Assembly: GCF_010983895.1 (NCBI RefSeq)
Contig: NZ_CP048836.1
Location: 310,001 to 374,000, forward strand
DNA from: Nitrogeniibacter mangrovi
GTDB lineage: Bacteria > Pseudomonadota > Gammaproteobacteria > Burkholderiales > Rhodocyclaceae
DNA: 64,000 nt
Direction of reading: 5' to 3'
Shown here: piece after piece, positions 8,556 to 19,527 of the stretch
How the letters are laid out: each line of letters begins with the position of its first letter
How positions within the stretch are numbered: the first letter of the stretch is position 1
Translations under genes and position numbers: made by a program
The notes under the pieces: generated by a model
What the model saw: only the letters and a program-made list of their open reading frames with translations
Told to the model about the DNA's origin: nothing
Database searches by the model: none

Positions 8556-10079
8556 ATGAACAAGACCCGAAACCGCCGCCTGGCAGCCGGCGTGATCCTG
8601 ATGTCCGCGCTGTCGGCGAGTGCCTCCGCCGACGACGGCAACACCTACTTCCACATCGGCGGCTACGTGCGTGGCTGGGCCGCCTTCAACATGCAGGACA
8701 TTCCCGAAACCAAGGCCGACGACAAGTGGAAGCCGTCCATGATCCGCGGCTCGCTGATGCTGGACATGGACGCCCAGACCGGTCCGATCCAGTGGAAGGC
8801 CATCGCGCGCGGGGACCGGGAGCACAAGACCCAGTACCTGAAGGACCTGGAAGACCTGCGCGTGGCCACCGGTACCACCGGCGGCGACGACAGCAACATC
8901 CTCGACAACTACAACGGTCAGGACCTGCGCGAATTCTGGGGCGAGTTCAAGCTCGGCGACCGCGCCACGGTCCGTCTGGGCAAGCAGCAGATCGTGTGGG
9001 GCGAGTCCGACTTCTTCCATGCCATGGACGTAGTGCATGGCTACGATCTGTCCTGGCGCCTGTTCTTCGAAGGGGAGAACGAGGAATGGCGCAAGCCGCT
9101 GTGGCTGGCCAACCTGCGACTCGACGTGCCCGAAGCGAACGGCGAACTGCAGATGTTCGTGCGCCCGGGGCTGGACCGCTGCAAGGATATCGGCAACACC
9201 TACGATATCCAGGGCGGACGCTGGTTCTTCCAGCCCTATCGCGGCTTCGATCTGACCGCGGTGACCAAGCACGACTGCAACCATCCGGAAGCCGACAAGG
9301 ATGAAGTCACCGGCGGGATCCGCTGGTCGGGTGCGACCGACACGCTCAACTACTCGGTGGCCTATATCCGCGCCTTCTCGGCCGACCCGGTGGCGAACTC
9401 GAGCTTCGCGCCGTGGAAGAAGACCCCGACCGGCCCCCTGTTCGACCTGATCAACCCGATCATCGACGTGGTCGGCGCCACCGTCAGCGGCTACTCGGCC
9501 GACCTGGACACCGTGTTCAGTGCCGAGGTGGCCTACACCTTCGACCAGCCGTACAACGTGGGCACCGGCGGCTTCGCGGTCAACAAGTATGGCCACATGG
9601 GCCTGGGACTGGGTGGCATCAAGACCAAGGACGTCGTGACCATGATGCTGCGGGCCGACAAGAACCTGAACTTCCAGCGTCTGTTGGGCACCACCCGTCC
9701 GTCCTTCTCCTCGGTCCAGCTGTTCGACACCTGGGTGCAGGACTACGACAAGAAGGAGGACCTGGTGCGCCTGTTCGCCTACGGGGCGCCGCTCACCGAG
9801 CACAACACCATCCTGACCGCGTTCACGGTGCTCAACTACAAGAACGACACCATCAACCCGGGCTTCGCCGTCGGTGTCGACCTGAGCCATGGCGGCGGCT
9901 TCGCCATCCCGAGCGTGGAATTCGTGCTCGGCGACAAGTGGCGCGCCAAGGCCGAGGCCGACATCTTCTGGACCAACGGCTCCTCCAAGCAACTGTTCGA
10001 CCCCAACTCGAACACCCAGCTGTTCGGCTACTTCGCCAACAACAGTCAGCTCACCTTCCGCCTGACCCGGCTTTTCTGA
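8556..10079 (+). CDS. DUF1302 family outer-membrane protein
   Basis: The 507-residue protein has a signal peptide (cleavage after SALSASASA, about residue 24). The mature part begins DDGNTYFHIGGYVRGWAAF and is rich in alternating beta strands. It ends LTFRLTRLF, a typical C-terminal phenylalanine barrel signature. DUF1302 proteins are predicted outer-membrane barrels usually paired with DUF1329 proteins and MMPL transporters, exactly this context. The start at 8556 follows AAGGGAGAACC. The role is inferred to be passage or sensing of a hydrophobic compound at the outer membrane; no ligand is known from sequence. Confidence 0.85.
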   Translation: MNKTRNRRLAAGVILMSALSASASADDGNTYFHIGGYVRGWAAFNMQDIPETKADDKWKPSMIRGSLMLDMDAQTGPIQWKAIARGDREHKTQYLKDLEDLRVATGTTGGDDSNILDNYNGQDLREFWGEFKLGDRATVRLGKQQIVWGESDFFHAMDVVHGYDLSWRLFFEGENEEWRKPLWLANLRLDVPEANGELQMFVRPGLDRCKDIGNTYDIQGGRWFFQPYRGFDLTAVTKHDCNHPEADKDEVTGGIRWSGATDTLNYSVAYIRAFSADPVANSSFAPWKKTPTGPLFDLINPIIDVVGATVSGYSADLDTVFSAEVAYTFDQPYNVGTGGFAVNKYGHMGLGLGGIKTKDVVTMMLRADKNLNFQRLLGTTRPSFSSVQLFDTWVQDYDKKEDLVRLFAYGAPLTEHNTILTAFTVLNYKNDTINPGFAVGVDLSHGGGFAIPSVEFVLGDKWRAKAEADIFWTNGSSKQLFDPNSNTQLFGYFANNSQLTFRLTRLF

Positions 10080-10104
10080 TCAGAGACACACAAGGAGACA
10101 ACAG

Positions 10105-11421
10105 ATGTTGAACGCAGCACATTCCCACGGCATGCGCCGGATCGCCCACGCGCTGGGGTTCATCGGCGCGGTCGGCCTGATCGTCGGCGCCCAGGCGGCG
10201 CTGGCGGGCGAACTCAAGGCCGGCTTCGTCATCACCAAGGACAACTACGACAAGATCAAGAACGAGACCTTCGAAGGCAAGACCGTCGCCAGCATGGTGC
10301 CGGAGAAGCTCGAGTACATGATCAAGAAGTTCGGCCTCACCATGAAGATCGCCCACTCGAAGAAGATCGAGATGGATCCGAAATACGTGGAGTGGTCGAA
10401 GAAGAACATCGGCACGGTCAAGTTCAACACTGCCGATCGCACCATGAGCAACTGGCAGGCGGGCATGCCGTTCCCGCCGGAAACCATCAAGATGGACGAC
10501 CCGTACGCCGGCGACAAGGTGATCTGGAACCTGCGCGCCGACACCTACGGCGCCACCATGGATCTGCGTGACATCTCCTTCGTGTTCATCAGCGGCGACA
10601 AGGGCGTCGAGCGGGTGCAGCGCTGGCAGTCGATGCGCTACTACATGGAAGGCCGTCTCGATGGCGGGCCGACCACCGTGGGGGACGGCACCATCGCGCA
10701 GAAGACCTACCTGTTCGCCACCAGCCCGCAGGACATCCGTGGCCTGGGCACCTTCTCGATCCGCTACAACGACCCGACCTCGGCCAAGCCGGACGCCACC
10801 TGGGCCTACCTGAAGTCGGTGCGCCGCACCCGGCGCCTGTCGGGTGGCGCGTGGATGGACCCGATCGGCGGCACCGACCAGCTCTATGACGACTGGGACA
10901 TCTGGGACGCCTTCCCGACCAAGTACCAGTCCAACAAGCTCATCGGCAAGCGCTGGGTGTTCGCCATCGCGCACAGTCCCGAGCTGAGCGTCGACCGGAG
11001 CAAGGAAGGCACGCCGGAGGAATTCCCCTCCGTGGGCCTGACCGAGGCGCCGTACTTCTTCCCCGCCAAGAACATCGCGTGGGAGCCGCGCGAGGTCTAT
11101 GTGGTGGAAGGCACGCCGCCGCCGGAGCACCCGTACAGCAAGAAGGTGGTGTACATGGAGGTAGGCTTCCCGCGCCCCTATCTGGGCGAGATGTACGACC
11201 AGAAGGGGGAGTTCTGGAAATTCATGATCTTCCAGAACCGTCCGGACGTGGGTGACGACGGCTACAAGGCGGTGATGCCCGTGGTCGGCCACGTCATCGA
11301 CGTCAAGCGCAATCACTCCACCACCTGGTCGGCCAACATGAAGTCGAACCCGGCGGGTGTGAAGGAGACCGACGTCTCCCTGTCGAAGCTGGAGGAAGTG
11401 GCCACCGGCGGTGGTCGCTGA
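10105..11421 (+). CDS. DUF1329 family periplasmic protein
   Basis: The 438-residue protein carries a cleavable signal peptide (hydrophobic core AHALGFIGAVGLIVGAQAALA, cut near residue 35). It shows DUF1329 features: the YVEWSKKNIGTVKF region, a MRYYMEGR block, an RRTRRLSGGAWMDPIGGTD segment and several Trp/Pro-rich strands resembling the LolA/LolB-like lipoprotein-carrier fold predicted for the family. An AAGGAGACAACAG site precedes the ATG; an alternative start at Met10 is possible. It is the last gene of the envelope operon. DUF1302/DUF1329 pairs are thought to shuttle hydrophobic ligands between membranes; that is family-level inference. Confidence 0.85.
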   Translation: MLNAAHSHGMRRIAHALGFIGAVGLIVGAQAALAGELKAGFVITKDNYDKIKNETFEGKTVASMVPEKLEYMIKKFGLTMKIAHSKKIEMDPKYVEWSKKNIGTVKFNTADRTMSNWQAGMPFPPETIKMDDPYAGDKVIWNLRADTYGATMDLRDISFVFISGDKGVERVQRWQSMRYYMEGRLDGGPTTVGDGTIAQKTYLFATSPQDIRGLGTFSIRYNDPTSAKPDATWAYLKSVRRTRRLSGGAWMDPIGGTDQLYDDWDIWDAFPTKYQSNKLIGKRWVFAIAHSPELSVDRSKEGTPEEFPSVGLTEAPYFFPAKNIAWEPREVYVVEGTPPPEHPYSKKVVYMEVGFPRPYLGEMYDQKGEFWKFMIFQNRPDVGDDGYKAVMPVVGHVIDVKRNHSTTWSANMKSNPAGVKETDVSLSKLEEVATGGGR

Positions 11422-11915
11422 GCGGTCAGCCCCAACGCCGCAGGTGCGGCGGGTGCGGAAACGTGCCCGCCAACCACCATCCCGACGTCGGGCGGTCGTA
11501 TCGCATGCTGTCTGTCGATGGCGCCGGAGACGATCGCCTTCCGGTGCGCGGCCGCAACCATCGGCGCGATGGTCATGTCGATATGACCTTCGTCGGGTAT
11601 CGACCCGCTGCACCGGATTCTTCTGCCAATGGGCGCATGCTGAGCGGTCTGCGTGGATACGCCGGCCTCGGGGGTGTGCCCAAAACCGCGTTCCGGAAGC
11701 CTTTGTACGCAGGCGGCGCGGCAATGCGGCACGCCGTTGTTCCTGATCCTTGCGGTGGGCGTCCACCCAGGGGCATGTGAGGCTCACGAGGCCCATACCG
11801 GCGGGCCTGAGTTTCAAGGTGGCGTTGGGCCTGAGAACGGGCGGTGCTGTCCGGATCGATTCGGACGGGTTGTGGCGGGCTCGAAAGCCATGAATGATGC
11901 AGTGATGGAGGCAGT

Positions 11916-11934
11916 CCGTCCGGATTCCGGACGG
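11916..11934. promoter_or_regulatory. Upstream activator site 1 of the sigma-54 regulator gene
   Basis: CCGTCCGGATTCCGGACGG is an imperfect-centre palindrome. It is the left member of a tandem pair whose centres are 22 bp apart (two helical turns), about 163 bp upstream of the predicted start from 12062. It shares at least 13 contiguous bases with copies before the apc operon. Confidence 0.75.
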
Positions 11935-11937
11935 TGA

Positions 11938-11956
11938 CCGTCCGGAATCCGGACGG
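11938..11956. promoter_or_regulatory. Upstream activator site 2 of the sigma-54 regulator gene
   Basis: CCGTCCGGAATCCGGACGG, the reverse complement of site 1, lies about 141 bp upstream of the predicted start. Two 19-bp dyads in phase are typical enhancer sites for a hexamerising sigma-54 activator and imply autoregulation. Confidence 0.75.
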
Positions 11957-12061
11957 ATGGGAGCGGCCCTCGATCAGGTGGTCGTCGCCGGTGTCGTCGT
12001 GAGGTGACGGGAGCCCTTGCTATCGCGTCATCGTAGGCGGGGTGGTGCAAATGGCTCGTTC

Positions 12062-12077
12062 TGGCACATGTCTTGCA
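12062..12077 (+). promoter_or_regulatory. Sigma-54 promoter of the activator gene
   Basis: TGGCAC-ATGTC-TTGCA is a consensus -24/-12 element. Predicted transcription starts near 12088, well ahead of the activator ATG at 12345. Confidence 0.8.
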
Positions 12078-12344
12078 TTTATGTGAAGTGCCGCGTTTCT
12101 TTGAAGGAGATTCGATTACGACCTTCGGCTGGTGCGGTAACGGCTCGCCTCCTGCGCTTGAATGCTTGAGAAGTGCGACAGGAGGGTAGAAGATGGGCCG
12201 GGTGTTCGTGGCGTCGCAGCCATCGCGTCACGGCATACACACGATTCGTCGGCCGTCTGCATGAGCCGAACGGATCTACAACGAACCGTGCGGACGGTCG
12301 GGCTCTGATCCGGCCGTGACAGCGCGGCATCAAGGAGGAGCACA

Positions 12345-14321
<1,977 letters not shown>

Positions 14322-14335
14322 GCCGTTTCATTCTG

Positions 14336-14381
14336 TCGCGCCCGGATCTGATTCATCAGGTTGCGGGCGCGATTTTTATTT
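14336..14381 (+). terminator. Rho-independent terminator after the activator gene
   Basis: Nine-base arms TCGCGCCCG and CGGGCGCGA enclose a 19-nt loop and are followed by TTTTTATTTT. It closes the activator transcript before the apc promoter. Confidence 0.75.
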
Positions 14382-14644
14382 TCTTCGCGCGGCAATCGGC
14401 CGATTTTCGTGGCACGTAGTATCGCGGCAGAAAATACATCCGGATTTTATCCGTCTCGCTCCCCAAGCGAAGCATCAATTTCCATCTCGGATTCATTTAT
14501 TACGCCTGCGCGCATCATCCATTCGGCCTGATTCGGGCGAATGGATGTTTGTCTGCGCTTAGCTGCGTTAATTCCAGCATTTCCGACCTTTCGGCTCCGG
14601 TGTCTCCCCTTTCGCGTGATTTCGCGCGGTTGGATGGGGACGAC

Positions 14645-14663
14645 GTATCCGGCATCCGGACGC
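14645..14663. promoter_or_regulatory. Upstream activator site 1 of the apc operon
   Basis: TATCCGGCATCCGGACGC contains the palindrome core with one changed central base. It is centred about 137 bp upstream of the predicted apc start and directly abuts the second copy. Confidence 0.65.
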
Positions 14664-14682
14664 TGTTCCGGATTCCGGACGG
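14664..14682. promoter_or_regulatory. Upstream activator site 2 of the apc operon
   Basis: TTCCGGATTCCGGACGG matches the palindrome in front of the activator gene over its core and right arm. It is centred about 118 bp upstream of the predicted apc transcript start. The rest of the 611-bp gap (14322-14932) contains only the terminator, these sites, the promoter and an AT-richer leader of about 140 nt. Confidence 0.72.
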
Positions 14683-14764
14683 ATCAGTGTGTTCGGATTT
14701 TTGTTGAAAAATAAAACTCCAATAAAAACAGTATGTTGCGATTTGTTTTTGGACGGCATTTCGT

Positions 14765-14780
14765 TGGCACAGCGATTGCT
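14765..14780 (+). promoter_or_regulatory. Sigma-54 promoter of the apc operon
   Basis: TGGCAC-AGCGA-TTGCT is a consensus -24/-12 element with predicted start near 14791. Confidence 0.85.
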
Positions 14781-14932
14781 ATTAATGGATCGAACGCCCA
14801 TGCAATACCGAGAGTTTTCCGCATGGTCCGAATGTAGGAATGGGCTTTTTCATTGGTCTACAGCTGTTCGAGTACGCAAACGAACTTATTCACCTTAATG
14901 GTTGGCAAACGCCTGGCAGGAGGAAATGCAAT

Positions 14933-16870
14933 ATGTCATTGCAGATCAATATAGATAACGGTGGCACGCTCACCGATATCTGCATCAACCAGGAAGGTGT
15001 GGTCAAGAAGACGAAAGTCCTGACGACACCTTACGATTTGAGTAAATGCTTCTTCGAAGGCCTGCAAAAGGCTTCTGAAGTGATTTACAACGAAAAGAAT
15101 GTGGCCCGGCTGCTCGAGGAAGTGGACCTGATCCGCTACTCCACGACGCAGGGCACGAATGCGATCTGCGAGCGCAAGGGGCCGCGCCTCGGTTTGATCA
15201 TCGACGCGGCCTCGCGGGATCTGCCGGTTCGCCTTGCCGAACAGGATCCCGAAGTCTTCGAAGCCCTGGTGGCCGATCGCGTGGTGTTTCTCGATGCCGG
15301 CGTGGTCAAGGGGGTCGAGGCGGACGTGGAGATCGTCAAGGCCATCAACCAGCTGACCGCCGCTGGCGCCAATCGTCTGGTGGTGAGCTTCGGCGGGGCG
15401 GATTTCGTCGATCTGGAAAACCGCTTCAAGCGGGTGGTGCTGCGCAAGTATCCACGTCACCTGCTCGGGGCTGTGCCGGTGCTCTACGGCAGCGATCTGA
15501 TCATGGACCGTGACGAGGCGCGCCGTACCTGGACCGCGCTGATCAATTCCTTCCTCCATCCGGCGACCGAAGCCTTCCTGTTCAATGCCGAGAACCGCCT
15601 GCGAGCTTTCCGTACCAAGAATCCGCTGCTCATCTTCCGCAATGACGGCGATGCCTCGCGCGTGGCCAAGACGGTGGCGATCAAGACCTACAGCTCGGGC
15701 CCGCGTGGTGGCATGGAGGGCATGAAGTCCTTTGCCAAGTTGTACGGCATGAAGGATGTGGTGGCGATCGACGTCGGCGGCACCACCACCGACATCGGCC
15801 AGTGTATGGACGGCAAGGTGCGCGAAACCCGTCGGGGTCATGTGGAAGGGATCAGCGTCTCCTTCCCGCTGAGCGAGATCATGAGTGCCGGTGCGGGCGG
15901 CAGCTCGATCTTCAAGGTGGTGAACAACCGGATCGCGATCGGCCCCGAAAGCGTGGGCGCAGTGCCGGGGCCGGCGGCCTTTGGTCGTGGCGGCAAGGAA
16001 GCCACCATCACCGATGCCAGTCTGTTGTGCGGCATCTTCGACCCGGCCTCGTATTTCGGTGGCGGGATGGCGCTGGATCTGGATCGTGCCGCCACGGCGG
16101 TCATGGTGAACATCGCTCAGCCGTTGGGGGTGGAACTGGACGAGGCGCTCCTGCAGATGGAGCACGCCTACGAAGACAAGATCGCGGTGGAACTGCATCG
16201 CTTCACCAAGATCTCCGAGGACACGACGCTGCTCGCCTTTGGCGGAGCGGGGCCGCTCAACGCCTGCGGCGTGGCGGAGAAGGCCGGAATCGATACGGTC
16301 GCCGTTCCGCAGCTGGCCGCGGTCTTCAGTGCCTATGGCATCGGCTCTTGCGACATCTCGCAGCGCTATTCCGTGAGTCTGGACGCATGCTCGGACGAAA
16401 CGCTGGCCGAGGCGCTGGCAGGGCTCAAGGTGAAGGCTTCGCGCGACATGTTCGCCGAAGGTGTGGCGGAAGGCGATTACCAGATCCATGCCCGCCTGGT
16501 GGCCGAGAACGCGGACGGCGAGGAAATCGCCGCGCAACTGGATGCATCGCCCACCGTGCCGGCGTCCTTCGCCAAGGCCAGGAACGTGGAGCTGGAACTG
16601 ACCGCCGTGAAGCCCCTGCGCGAGGAAGTCGGCAAGGCGGCGACATTCACCGAAGGTGCCGCAGCCGTGGCCGATGGCGTGCGCAACGTACTGACCCGCA
16701 GCCAGGGCCGGATCGACGTGCCGGTCTACAAGGTGGCGCAGATGAAGGCGGGTGATCACGCGGCCGGGCCCGCGATCATCGAGGAAGACTACTTTACCTG
16801 CCGGGTGCTGGATGGCTGGAGTTTCGTCATCAGCGACGCGGGAGACATCTTGCTGAAGAGGAAGTCCTGA
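14933..16870 (+). CDS. apc1: Acetophenone-carboxylase-type ketone carboxylase, HyuA-like subunit 1
   Basis: The 645-residue protein belongs to the hydantoinase A / N-methylhydantoinase ATP-binding family. Two ASKHA-type phosphate loops are visible: DNGGTLTDICIN near the N-terminus and AIDVGGTTTDIG near residue 280. It also has TTQGTNAICERKGPRLG and GAGGSSIFKV. In acetophenone carboxylase two related HyuA-like subunits phosphorylate the substrates so that the ketone enolate is carboxylated. Subunit order and sizes here (645, 132, 711, 758 and 290 residues) match the five Apc proteins of Aromatoleum and differ from the three-gene acetone carboxylase. The start at 14933 follows GGCAGGAGG. The ketone is not identified by sequence. 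Confidence 0.85.
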   Translation: MSLQINIDNGGTLTDICINQEGVVKKTKVLTTPYDLSKCFFEGLQKASEVIYNEKNVARLLEEVDLIRYSTTQGTNAICERKGPRLGLIIDAASRDLPVRLAEQDPEVFEALVADRVVFLDAGVVKGVEADVEIVKAINQLTAAGANRLVVSFGGADFVDLENRFKRVVLRKYPRHLLGAVPVLYGSDLIMDRDEARRTWTALINSFLHPATEAFLFNAENRLRAFRTKNPLLIFRNDGDASRVAKTVAIKTYSSGPRGGMEGMKSFAKLYGMKDVVAIDVGGTTTDIGQCMDGKVRETRRGHVEGISVSFPLSEIMSAGAGGSSIFKVVNNRIAIGPESVGAVPGPAAFGRGGKEATITDASLLCGIFDPASYFGGGMALDLDRAATAVMVNIAQPLGVELDEALLQMEHAYEDKIAVELHRFTKISEDTTLLAFGGAGPLNACGVAEKAGIDTVAVPQLAAVFSAYGIGSCDISQRYSVSLDACSDETLAEALAGLKVKASRDMFAEGVAEGDYQIHARLVAENADGEEIAAQLDASPTVPASFAKARNVELELTAVKPLREEVGKAATFTEGAAAVADGVRNVLTRSQGRIDVPVYKVAQMKAGDHAAGPAIIEEDYFTCRVLDGWSFVISDAGDILLKRKS

Positions 16871-16872
16871 AC

Positions 16873-17271
16873 ATGAAAGTGCTGATGACCGAATACCTGC
16901 GCATCGACCTGGAGAGCGAGAACTGGGAGTGCCGTGTGTGCAACCACGTGGTCGGTCCCGCGACCCGCGGTTACAAGGAAGGGATGCTGGTCCACGACCG
17001 TGATCCACGTGAAATCCACCCGCCGATCATCGATCCGGACAAGTACCGCTTCACCTTCAGCCCTGATCCGGAATGGGTCCGCATCCTGGAGTACTACTGC
17101 CCGAGCTGCGGGACGATGGTGGAGACGGAATACGCCGTCCCGGGCCATCCGCCCCTGCATGACATGGAGCCGGACCTGCCCGCGCTGAAGGCCCAGTGGT
17201 CTACGCGCGACGAAGTCAAGGAGCCGGTGATCGGTCCTGCGGTCGAGGCCGGCCAGGGACACAACCACTGA
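16873..17271 (+). CDS. apc2: Ketone carboxylase small zinc-ribbon-like subunit
   Basis: The 132-residue protein carries two CxxC pairs, Cys20-Cys23 (WECRVCNHV) and Cys76-Cys79 (YYCPSCGTM). This spacing suggests a structural zinc site; the C-terminus is His-rich (GHNH). It starts two bases after apc1 and corresponds in size and position to the roughly 15-kDa subunit of acetophenone carboxylase. Acetone carboxylase also has a small subunit, but it is longer and encoded last. The role is a structural or bridging part of the core complex. A GC hairpin immediately follows its stop. Confidence 0.85.
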   Translation: MKVLMTEYLRIDLESENWECRVCNHVVGPATRGYKEGMLVHDRDPREIHPPIIDPDKYRFTFSPDPEWVRILEYYCPSCGTMVETEYAVPGHPPLHDMEPDLPALKAQWSTRDEVKEPVIGPAVEAGQGHNH

Positions 17272-17272
17272 G

Positions 17273-17287
17273 TCCCGCGTCGCGGGA
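17273..17287 (+). other. Short hairpin after apc2
   Basis: TCCCGC-GTC-GCGGGA immediately follows the apc2 stop inside the 77-bp gap before apc3, with no T-run. It is a plausible RNA-processing or stability element that could tune the ratio of the first two subunits to the later ones. Confidence 0.35.
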
Positions 17288-17348
17288 TGTACGGCGCGCG
17301 GAGCCCCGAGGCCCGGCCGCGCCGGTGAGAAAGAATTGAGGAGATAGC

Positions 17349-19484
17349 ATGAGGCGAGTTTCCGTCGATATCGGTGGCACGTTCACCGATTGTTTCGTGG
17401 TCTGGGATGGCAAGTACATCGAAGCCAAGGCCCTGACGACCCACCAAAACCTGGCGCTGGGCTTCAATGAGGCGCTCGGCAAGGCCTGCCACGTCCTTGA
17501 ACTGGAGCTGGAGCAGATCCTCTCCGCAGTGGATTCGGTGCGTTACGCCACCACCCTGGGGACCAATGCCCTGATCGAGCACAAGGGGCCCAAGATCGGC
17601 ATGCTGGTCACGGCCGGCTACGAGGCGACCGTGCCGCTGTCGCGTGCCCGTGGCTATGGCGAGGGGCTGGACAATCTGGGCCAGCAGGACATGCCCAACG
17701 CCCAGCGCCCGGACCCGTTGGTGCTGCCGCACATGATCCGCGGCGTGCGCGAACGCGTGGACTTCCAGGGCAATCTGGTGATGGGCCTGGATGAAGACGA
17801 TGTGCGCATCCAGATTCGCGAGCTGGTCGATCGTGGCGCGCAGATCATCGTCGTGGCGCTGGTCAATGCGGTGGTCAATCCCGAGCATGAGCAGCGCATC
17901 GAGGAGATCCTGCTCGAGGAGTATCCGTCCCACCTGCTCGGCGCGATCCCGGTGATCCTGTCGCACCAGGTGGCCGGCCGTAAGGGCGAGTATGTGCGTG
18001 CCACCTCGGCGATCGTCGATGGCTACCTGCACTCGACCATGTACCACGCGCTGTCGGCGCTCGAACAGAACCTGCGCGCGCACCAGTACGAAAAGCCGAT
18101 GCTGGTGATCCACAACTCCGGTGGCATGGCGCAGCTCAATTCCACCGACGCACTGCAGACCATCCACTCCGGTCCGGTCTCCGGCATCGGCGCCTCCGAG
18201 CACCTGGCCATGCAGGCCGATCTGGGCAACGTGGTGGCCACCGACATGGGCGGTACCAGTTACGACATCGGTATCGTGGTCGAGGGCGGCATCAAGCACT
18301 ACGACTTCAACCCGGTGATCGACCGCTGGCTGGTGTCCGTGCCGATGGTGCACCTGGTCACGCTGGGCGCCGGTGGCGGTTCCGTGGCGAGTTACGACCG
18401 CATGTACGACACCGTCAAGTGCGGCCCCGAGTCCGCCGGCTCCGATCCCGGCCCGGCCTGCTACGACCGTGGCGGCATGAAGCCGACCGTGACCGACGCC
18501 GACCTGCTGCTCGGCTATCTCGATCCGGAGAACTATGCCGGCGGTTCGATTCCGCTCAATCCGCGGCGTGCCAAGTCCGCCATCGAAGATGCGGTGTGCG
18601 ATGAGCTCGACTGCGACGTGATCGAGGCGGCGCTGCTGATCCGCGAGAAGGTGGACGACAACATGGCCAACGGCCTGTTCACCGAACTGCGCGCGCGTGG
18701 CTACGACCCCAAGGACTTCACCATGCTGGCCTACGGGGGCAATGGTCCGCTGCACTGCTGCGGCATTGCGCAGAACCTGTCGATCGACAAGATCCTGGCG
18801 CCTCCGCTCAGCTCGGTGTTCTCGGCGGTCGGTGCCGGCAACATGCACCAGCTGCATATCCATGAAACCTCGCTGTACATGGTGTTGTACGACTCCAATA
18901 CCCGCCACCTGTTCGACGACTACGACCGTTTCAACGCGATCGTCGCCGACCTCAAGGAGCAAGGCACCCAGGATCTGATGCGTCAGGGCATCCCGCGTGA
19001 GGATGTGTGCCACAACCTGGAGCTGGACATGCGCTACGGCAACCAGCTGGTGCAGACCACGGCGGTGATTCCGAAGCACGAGGTCAATGGTGCCGGTGAC
19101 GTGCTGGCCATCATCTCCCAGTTCTCCAATGACTACGGCAAGCGCTTCGGCGAAGGCTCGCAGGCACCGGAGGCGGGTATCCGCATCAACACCATCCGCG
19201 TGGCGGCCTACGTGAAGCACGAGACGGTTCAGTTCGAGGACATCAAGCCGGTGGCCCCCGAGTTGCGCAAGGCGCCGCCGGCGCCGGCGACCACCCGCAA
19301 GTGCTACTTCGTCGGCCATGACGGCGCGGTCGATACCCCGGTGTGGAGTCGTGATGCGATCGAGCCGGGCGTCGAGATTCCGGGCCCCGCCATCGTGGCT
19401 TCCGAGGTCACCACCTTCCTGGTCAATCCGGGCTGGAATCTGGTCGCCGCCAAGCAGGGCGCCACCTGGTTCCTGCGTGCCTGA
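17349..19484 (+). CDS. apc3: Ketone carboxylase, HyuA-like subunit 2
   Basis: The 711-residue paralogue of apc1 is of the hydantoinase A type. DIGGTFTDCFVVWDG opens the protein, TTLGTNALIEHKGPKIG follows near residue 70, and ATDMGGTSYDIGIV forms the second phosphate loop near residue 300. GAGGGSVASYDRM is also present. Compared with apc1 the phosphate loops and surrounding blocks are better conserved, so this may be the more active ATP-binding subunit; that is inference. The start at 17349 follows TGAGGAGATAGC. It corresponds to the roughly 75-kDa subunit of acetophenone carboxylase and to the beta subunit of acetone carboxylases. Confidence 0.87.
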   Translation: MRRVSVDIGGTFTDCFVVWDGKYIEAKALTTHQNLALGFNEALGKACHVLELELEQILSAVDSVRYATTLGTNALIEHKGPKIGMLVTAGYEATVPLSRARGYGEGLDNLGQQDMPNAQRPDPLVLPHMIRGVRERVDFQGNLVMGLDEDDVRIQIRELVDRGAQIIVVALVNAVVNPEHEQRIEEILLEEYPSHLLGAIPVILSHQVAGRKGEYVRATSAIVDGYLHSTMYHALSALEQNLRAHQYEKPMLVIHNSGGMAQLNSTDALQTIHSGPVSGIGASEHLAMQADLGNVVATDMGGTSYDIGIVVEGGIKHYDFNPVIDRWLVSVPMVHLVTLGAGGGSVASYDRMYDTVKCGPESAGSDPGPACYDRGGMKPTVTDADLLLGYLDPENYAGGSIPLNPRRAKSAIEDAVCDELDCDVIEAALLIREKVDDNMANGLFTELRARGYDPKDFTMLAYGGNGPLHCCGIAQNLSIDKILAPPLSSVFSAVGAGNMHQLHIHETSLYMVLYDSNTRHLFDDYDRFNAIVADLKEQGTQDLMRQGIPREDVCHNLELDMRYGNQLVQTTAVIPKHEVNGAGDVLAIISQFSNDYGKRFGEGSQAPEAGIRINTIRVAAYVKHETVQFEDIKPVAPELRKAPPAPATTRKCYFVGHDGAVDTPVWSRDAIEPGVEIPGPAIVASEVTTFLVNPGWNLVAAKQGATWFLRA

Positions 19485-19527
19485 GACACGGGACATCACT
19501 CGATCCAACGATCAGACAGGATTAGAC

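Larger units (their letters stand above)
11422..12344. other. 923-bp regulatory intergenic region
   Basis: No credible gene is seen between the DUF1329 and activator genes. The region holds two tandem perfect or near-perfect palindromes (11916-11934 and 11938-11956) and a consensus -24/-12 promoter (12062-12077). A predicted leader of about 255 nt precedes the activator gene. A small GC hairpin just after the DUF1329 stop (near 11440) lacks a T-run. Confidence 0.6.

Noticed and set aside
12090-12344. Small leader gene between the activator promoter and the activator ATG
   Set aside because: A GGAG-like site near 12107 is followed only by ATT/ACG codons and no convincing frame; treated as an untranslated leader.
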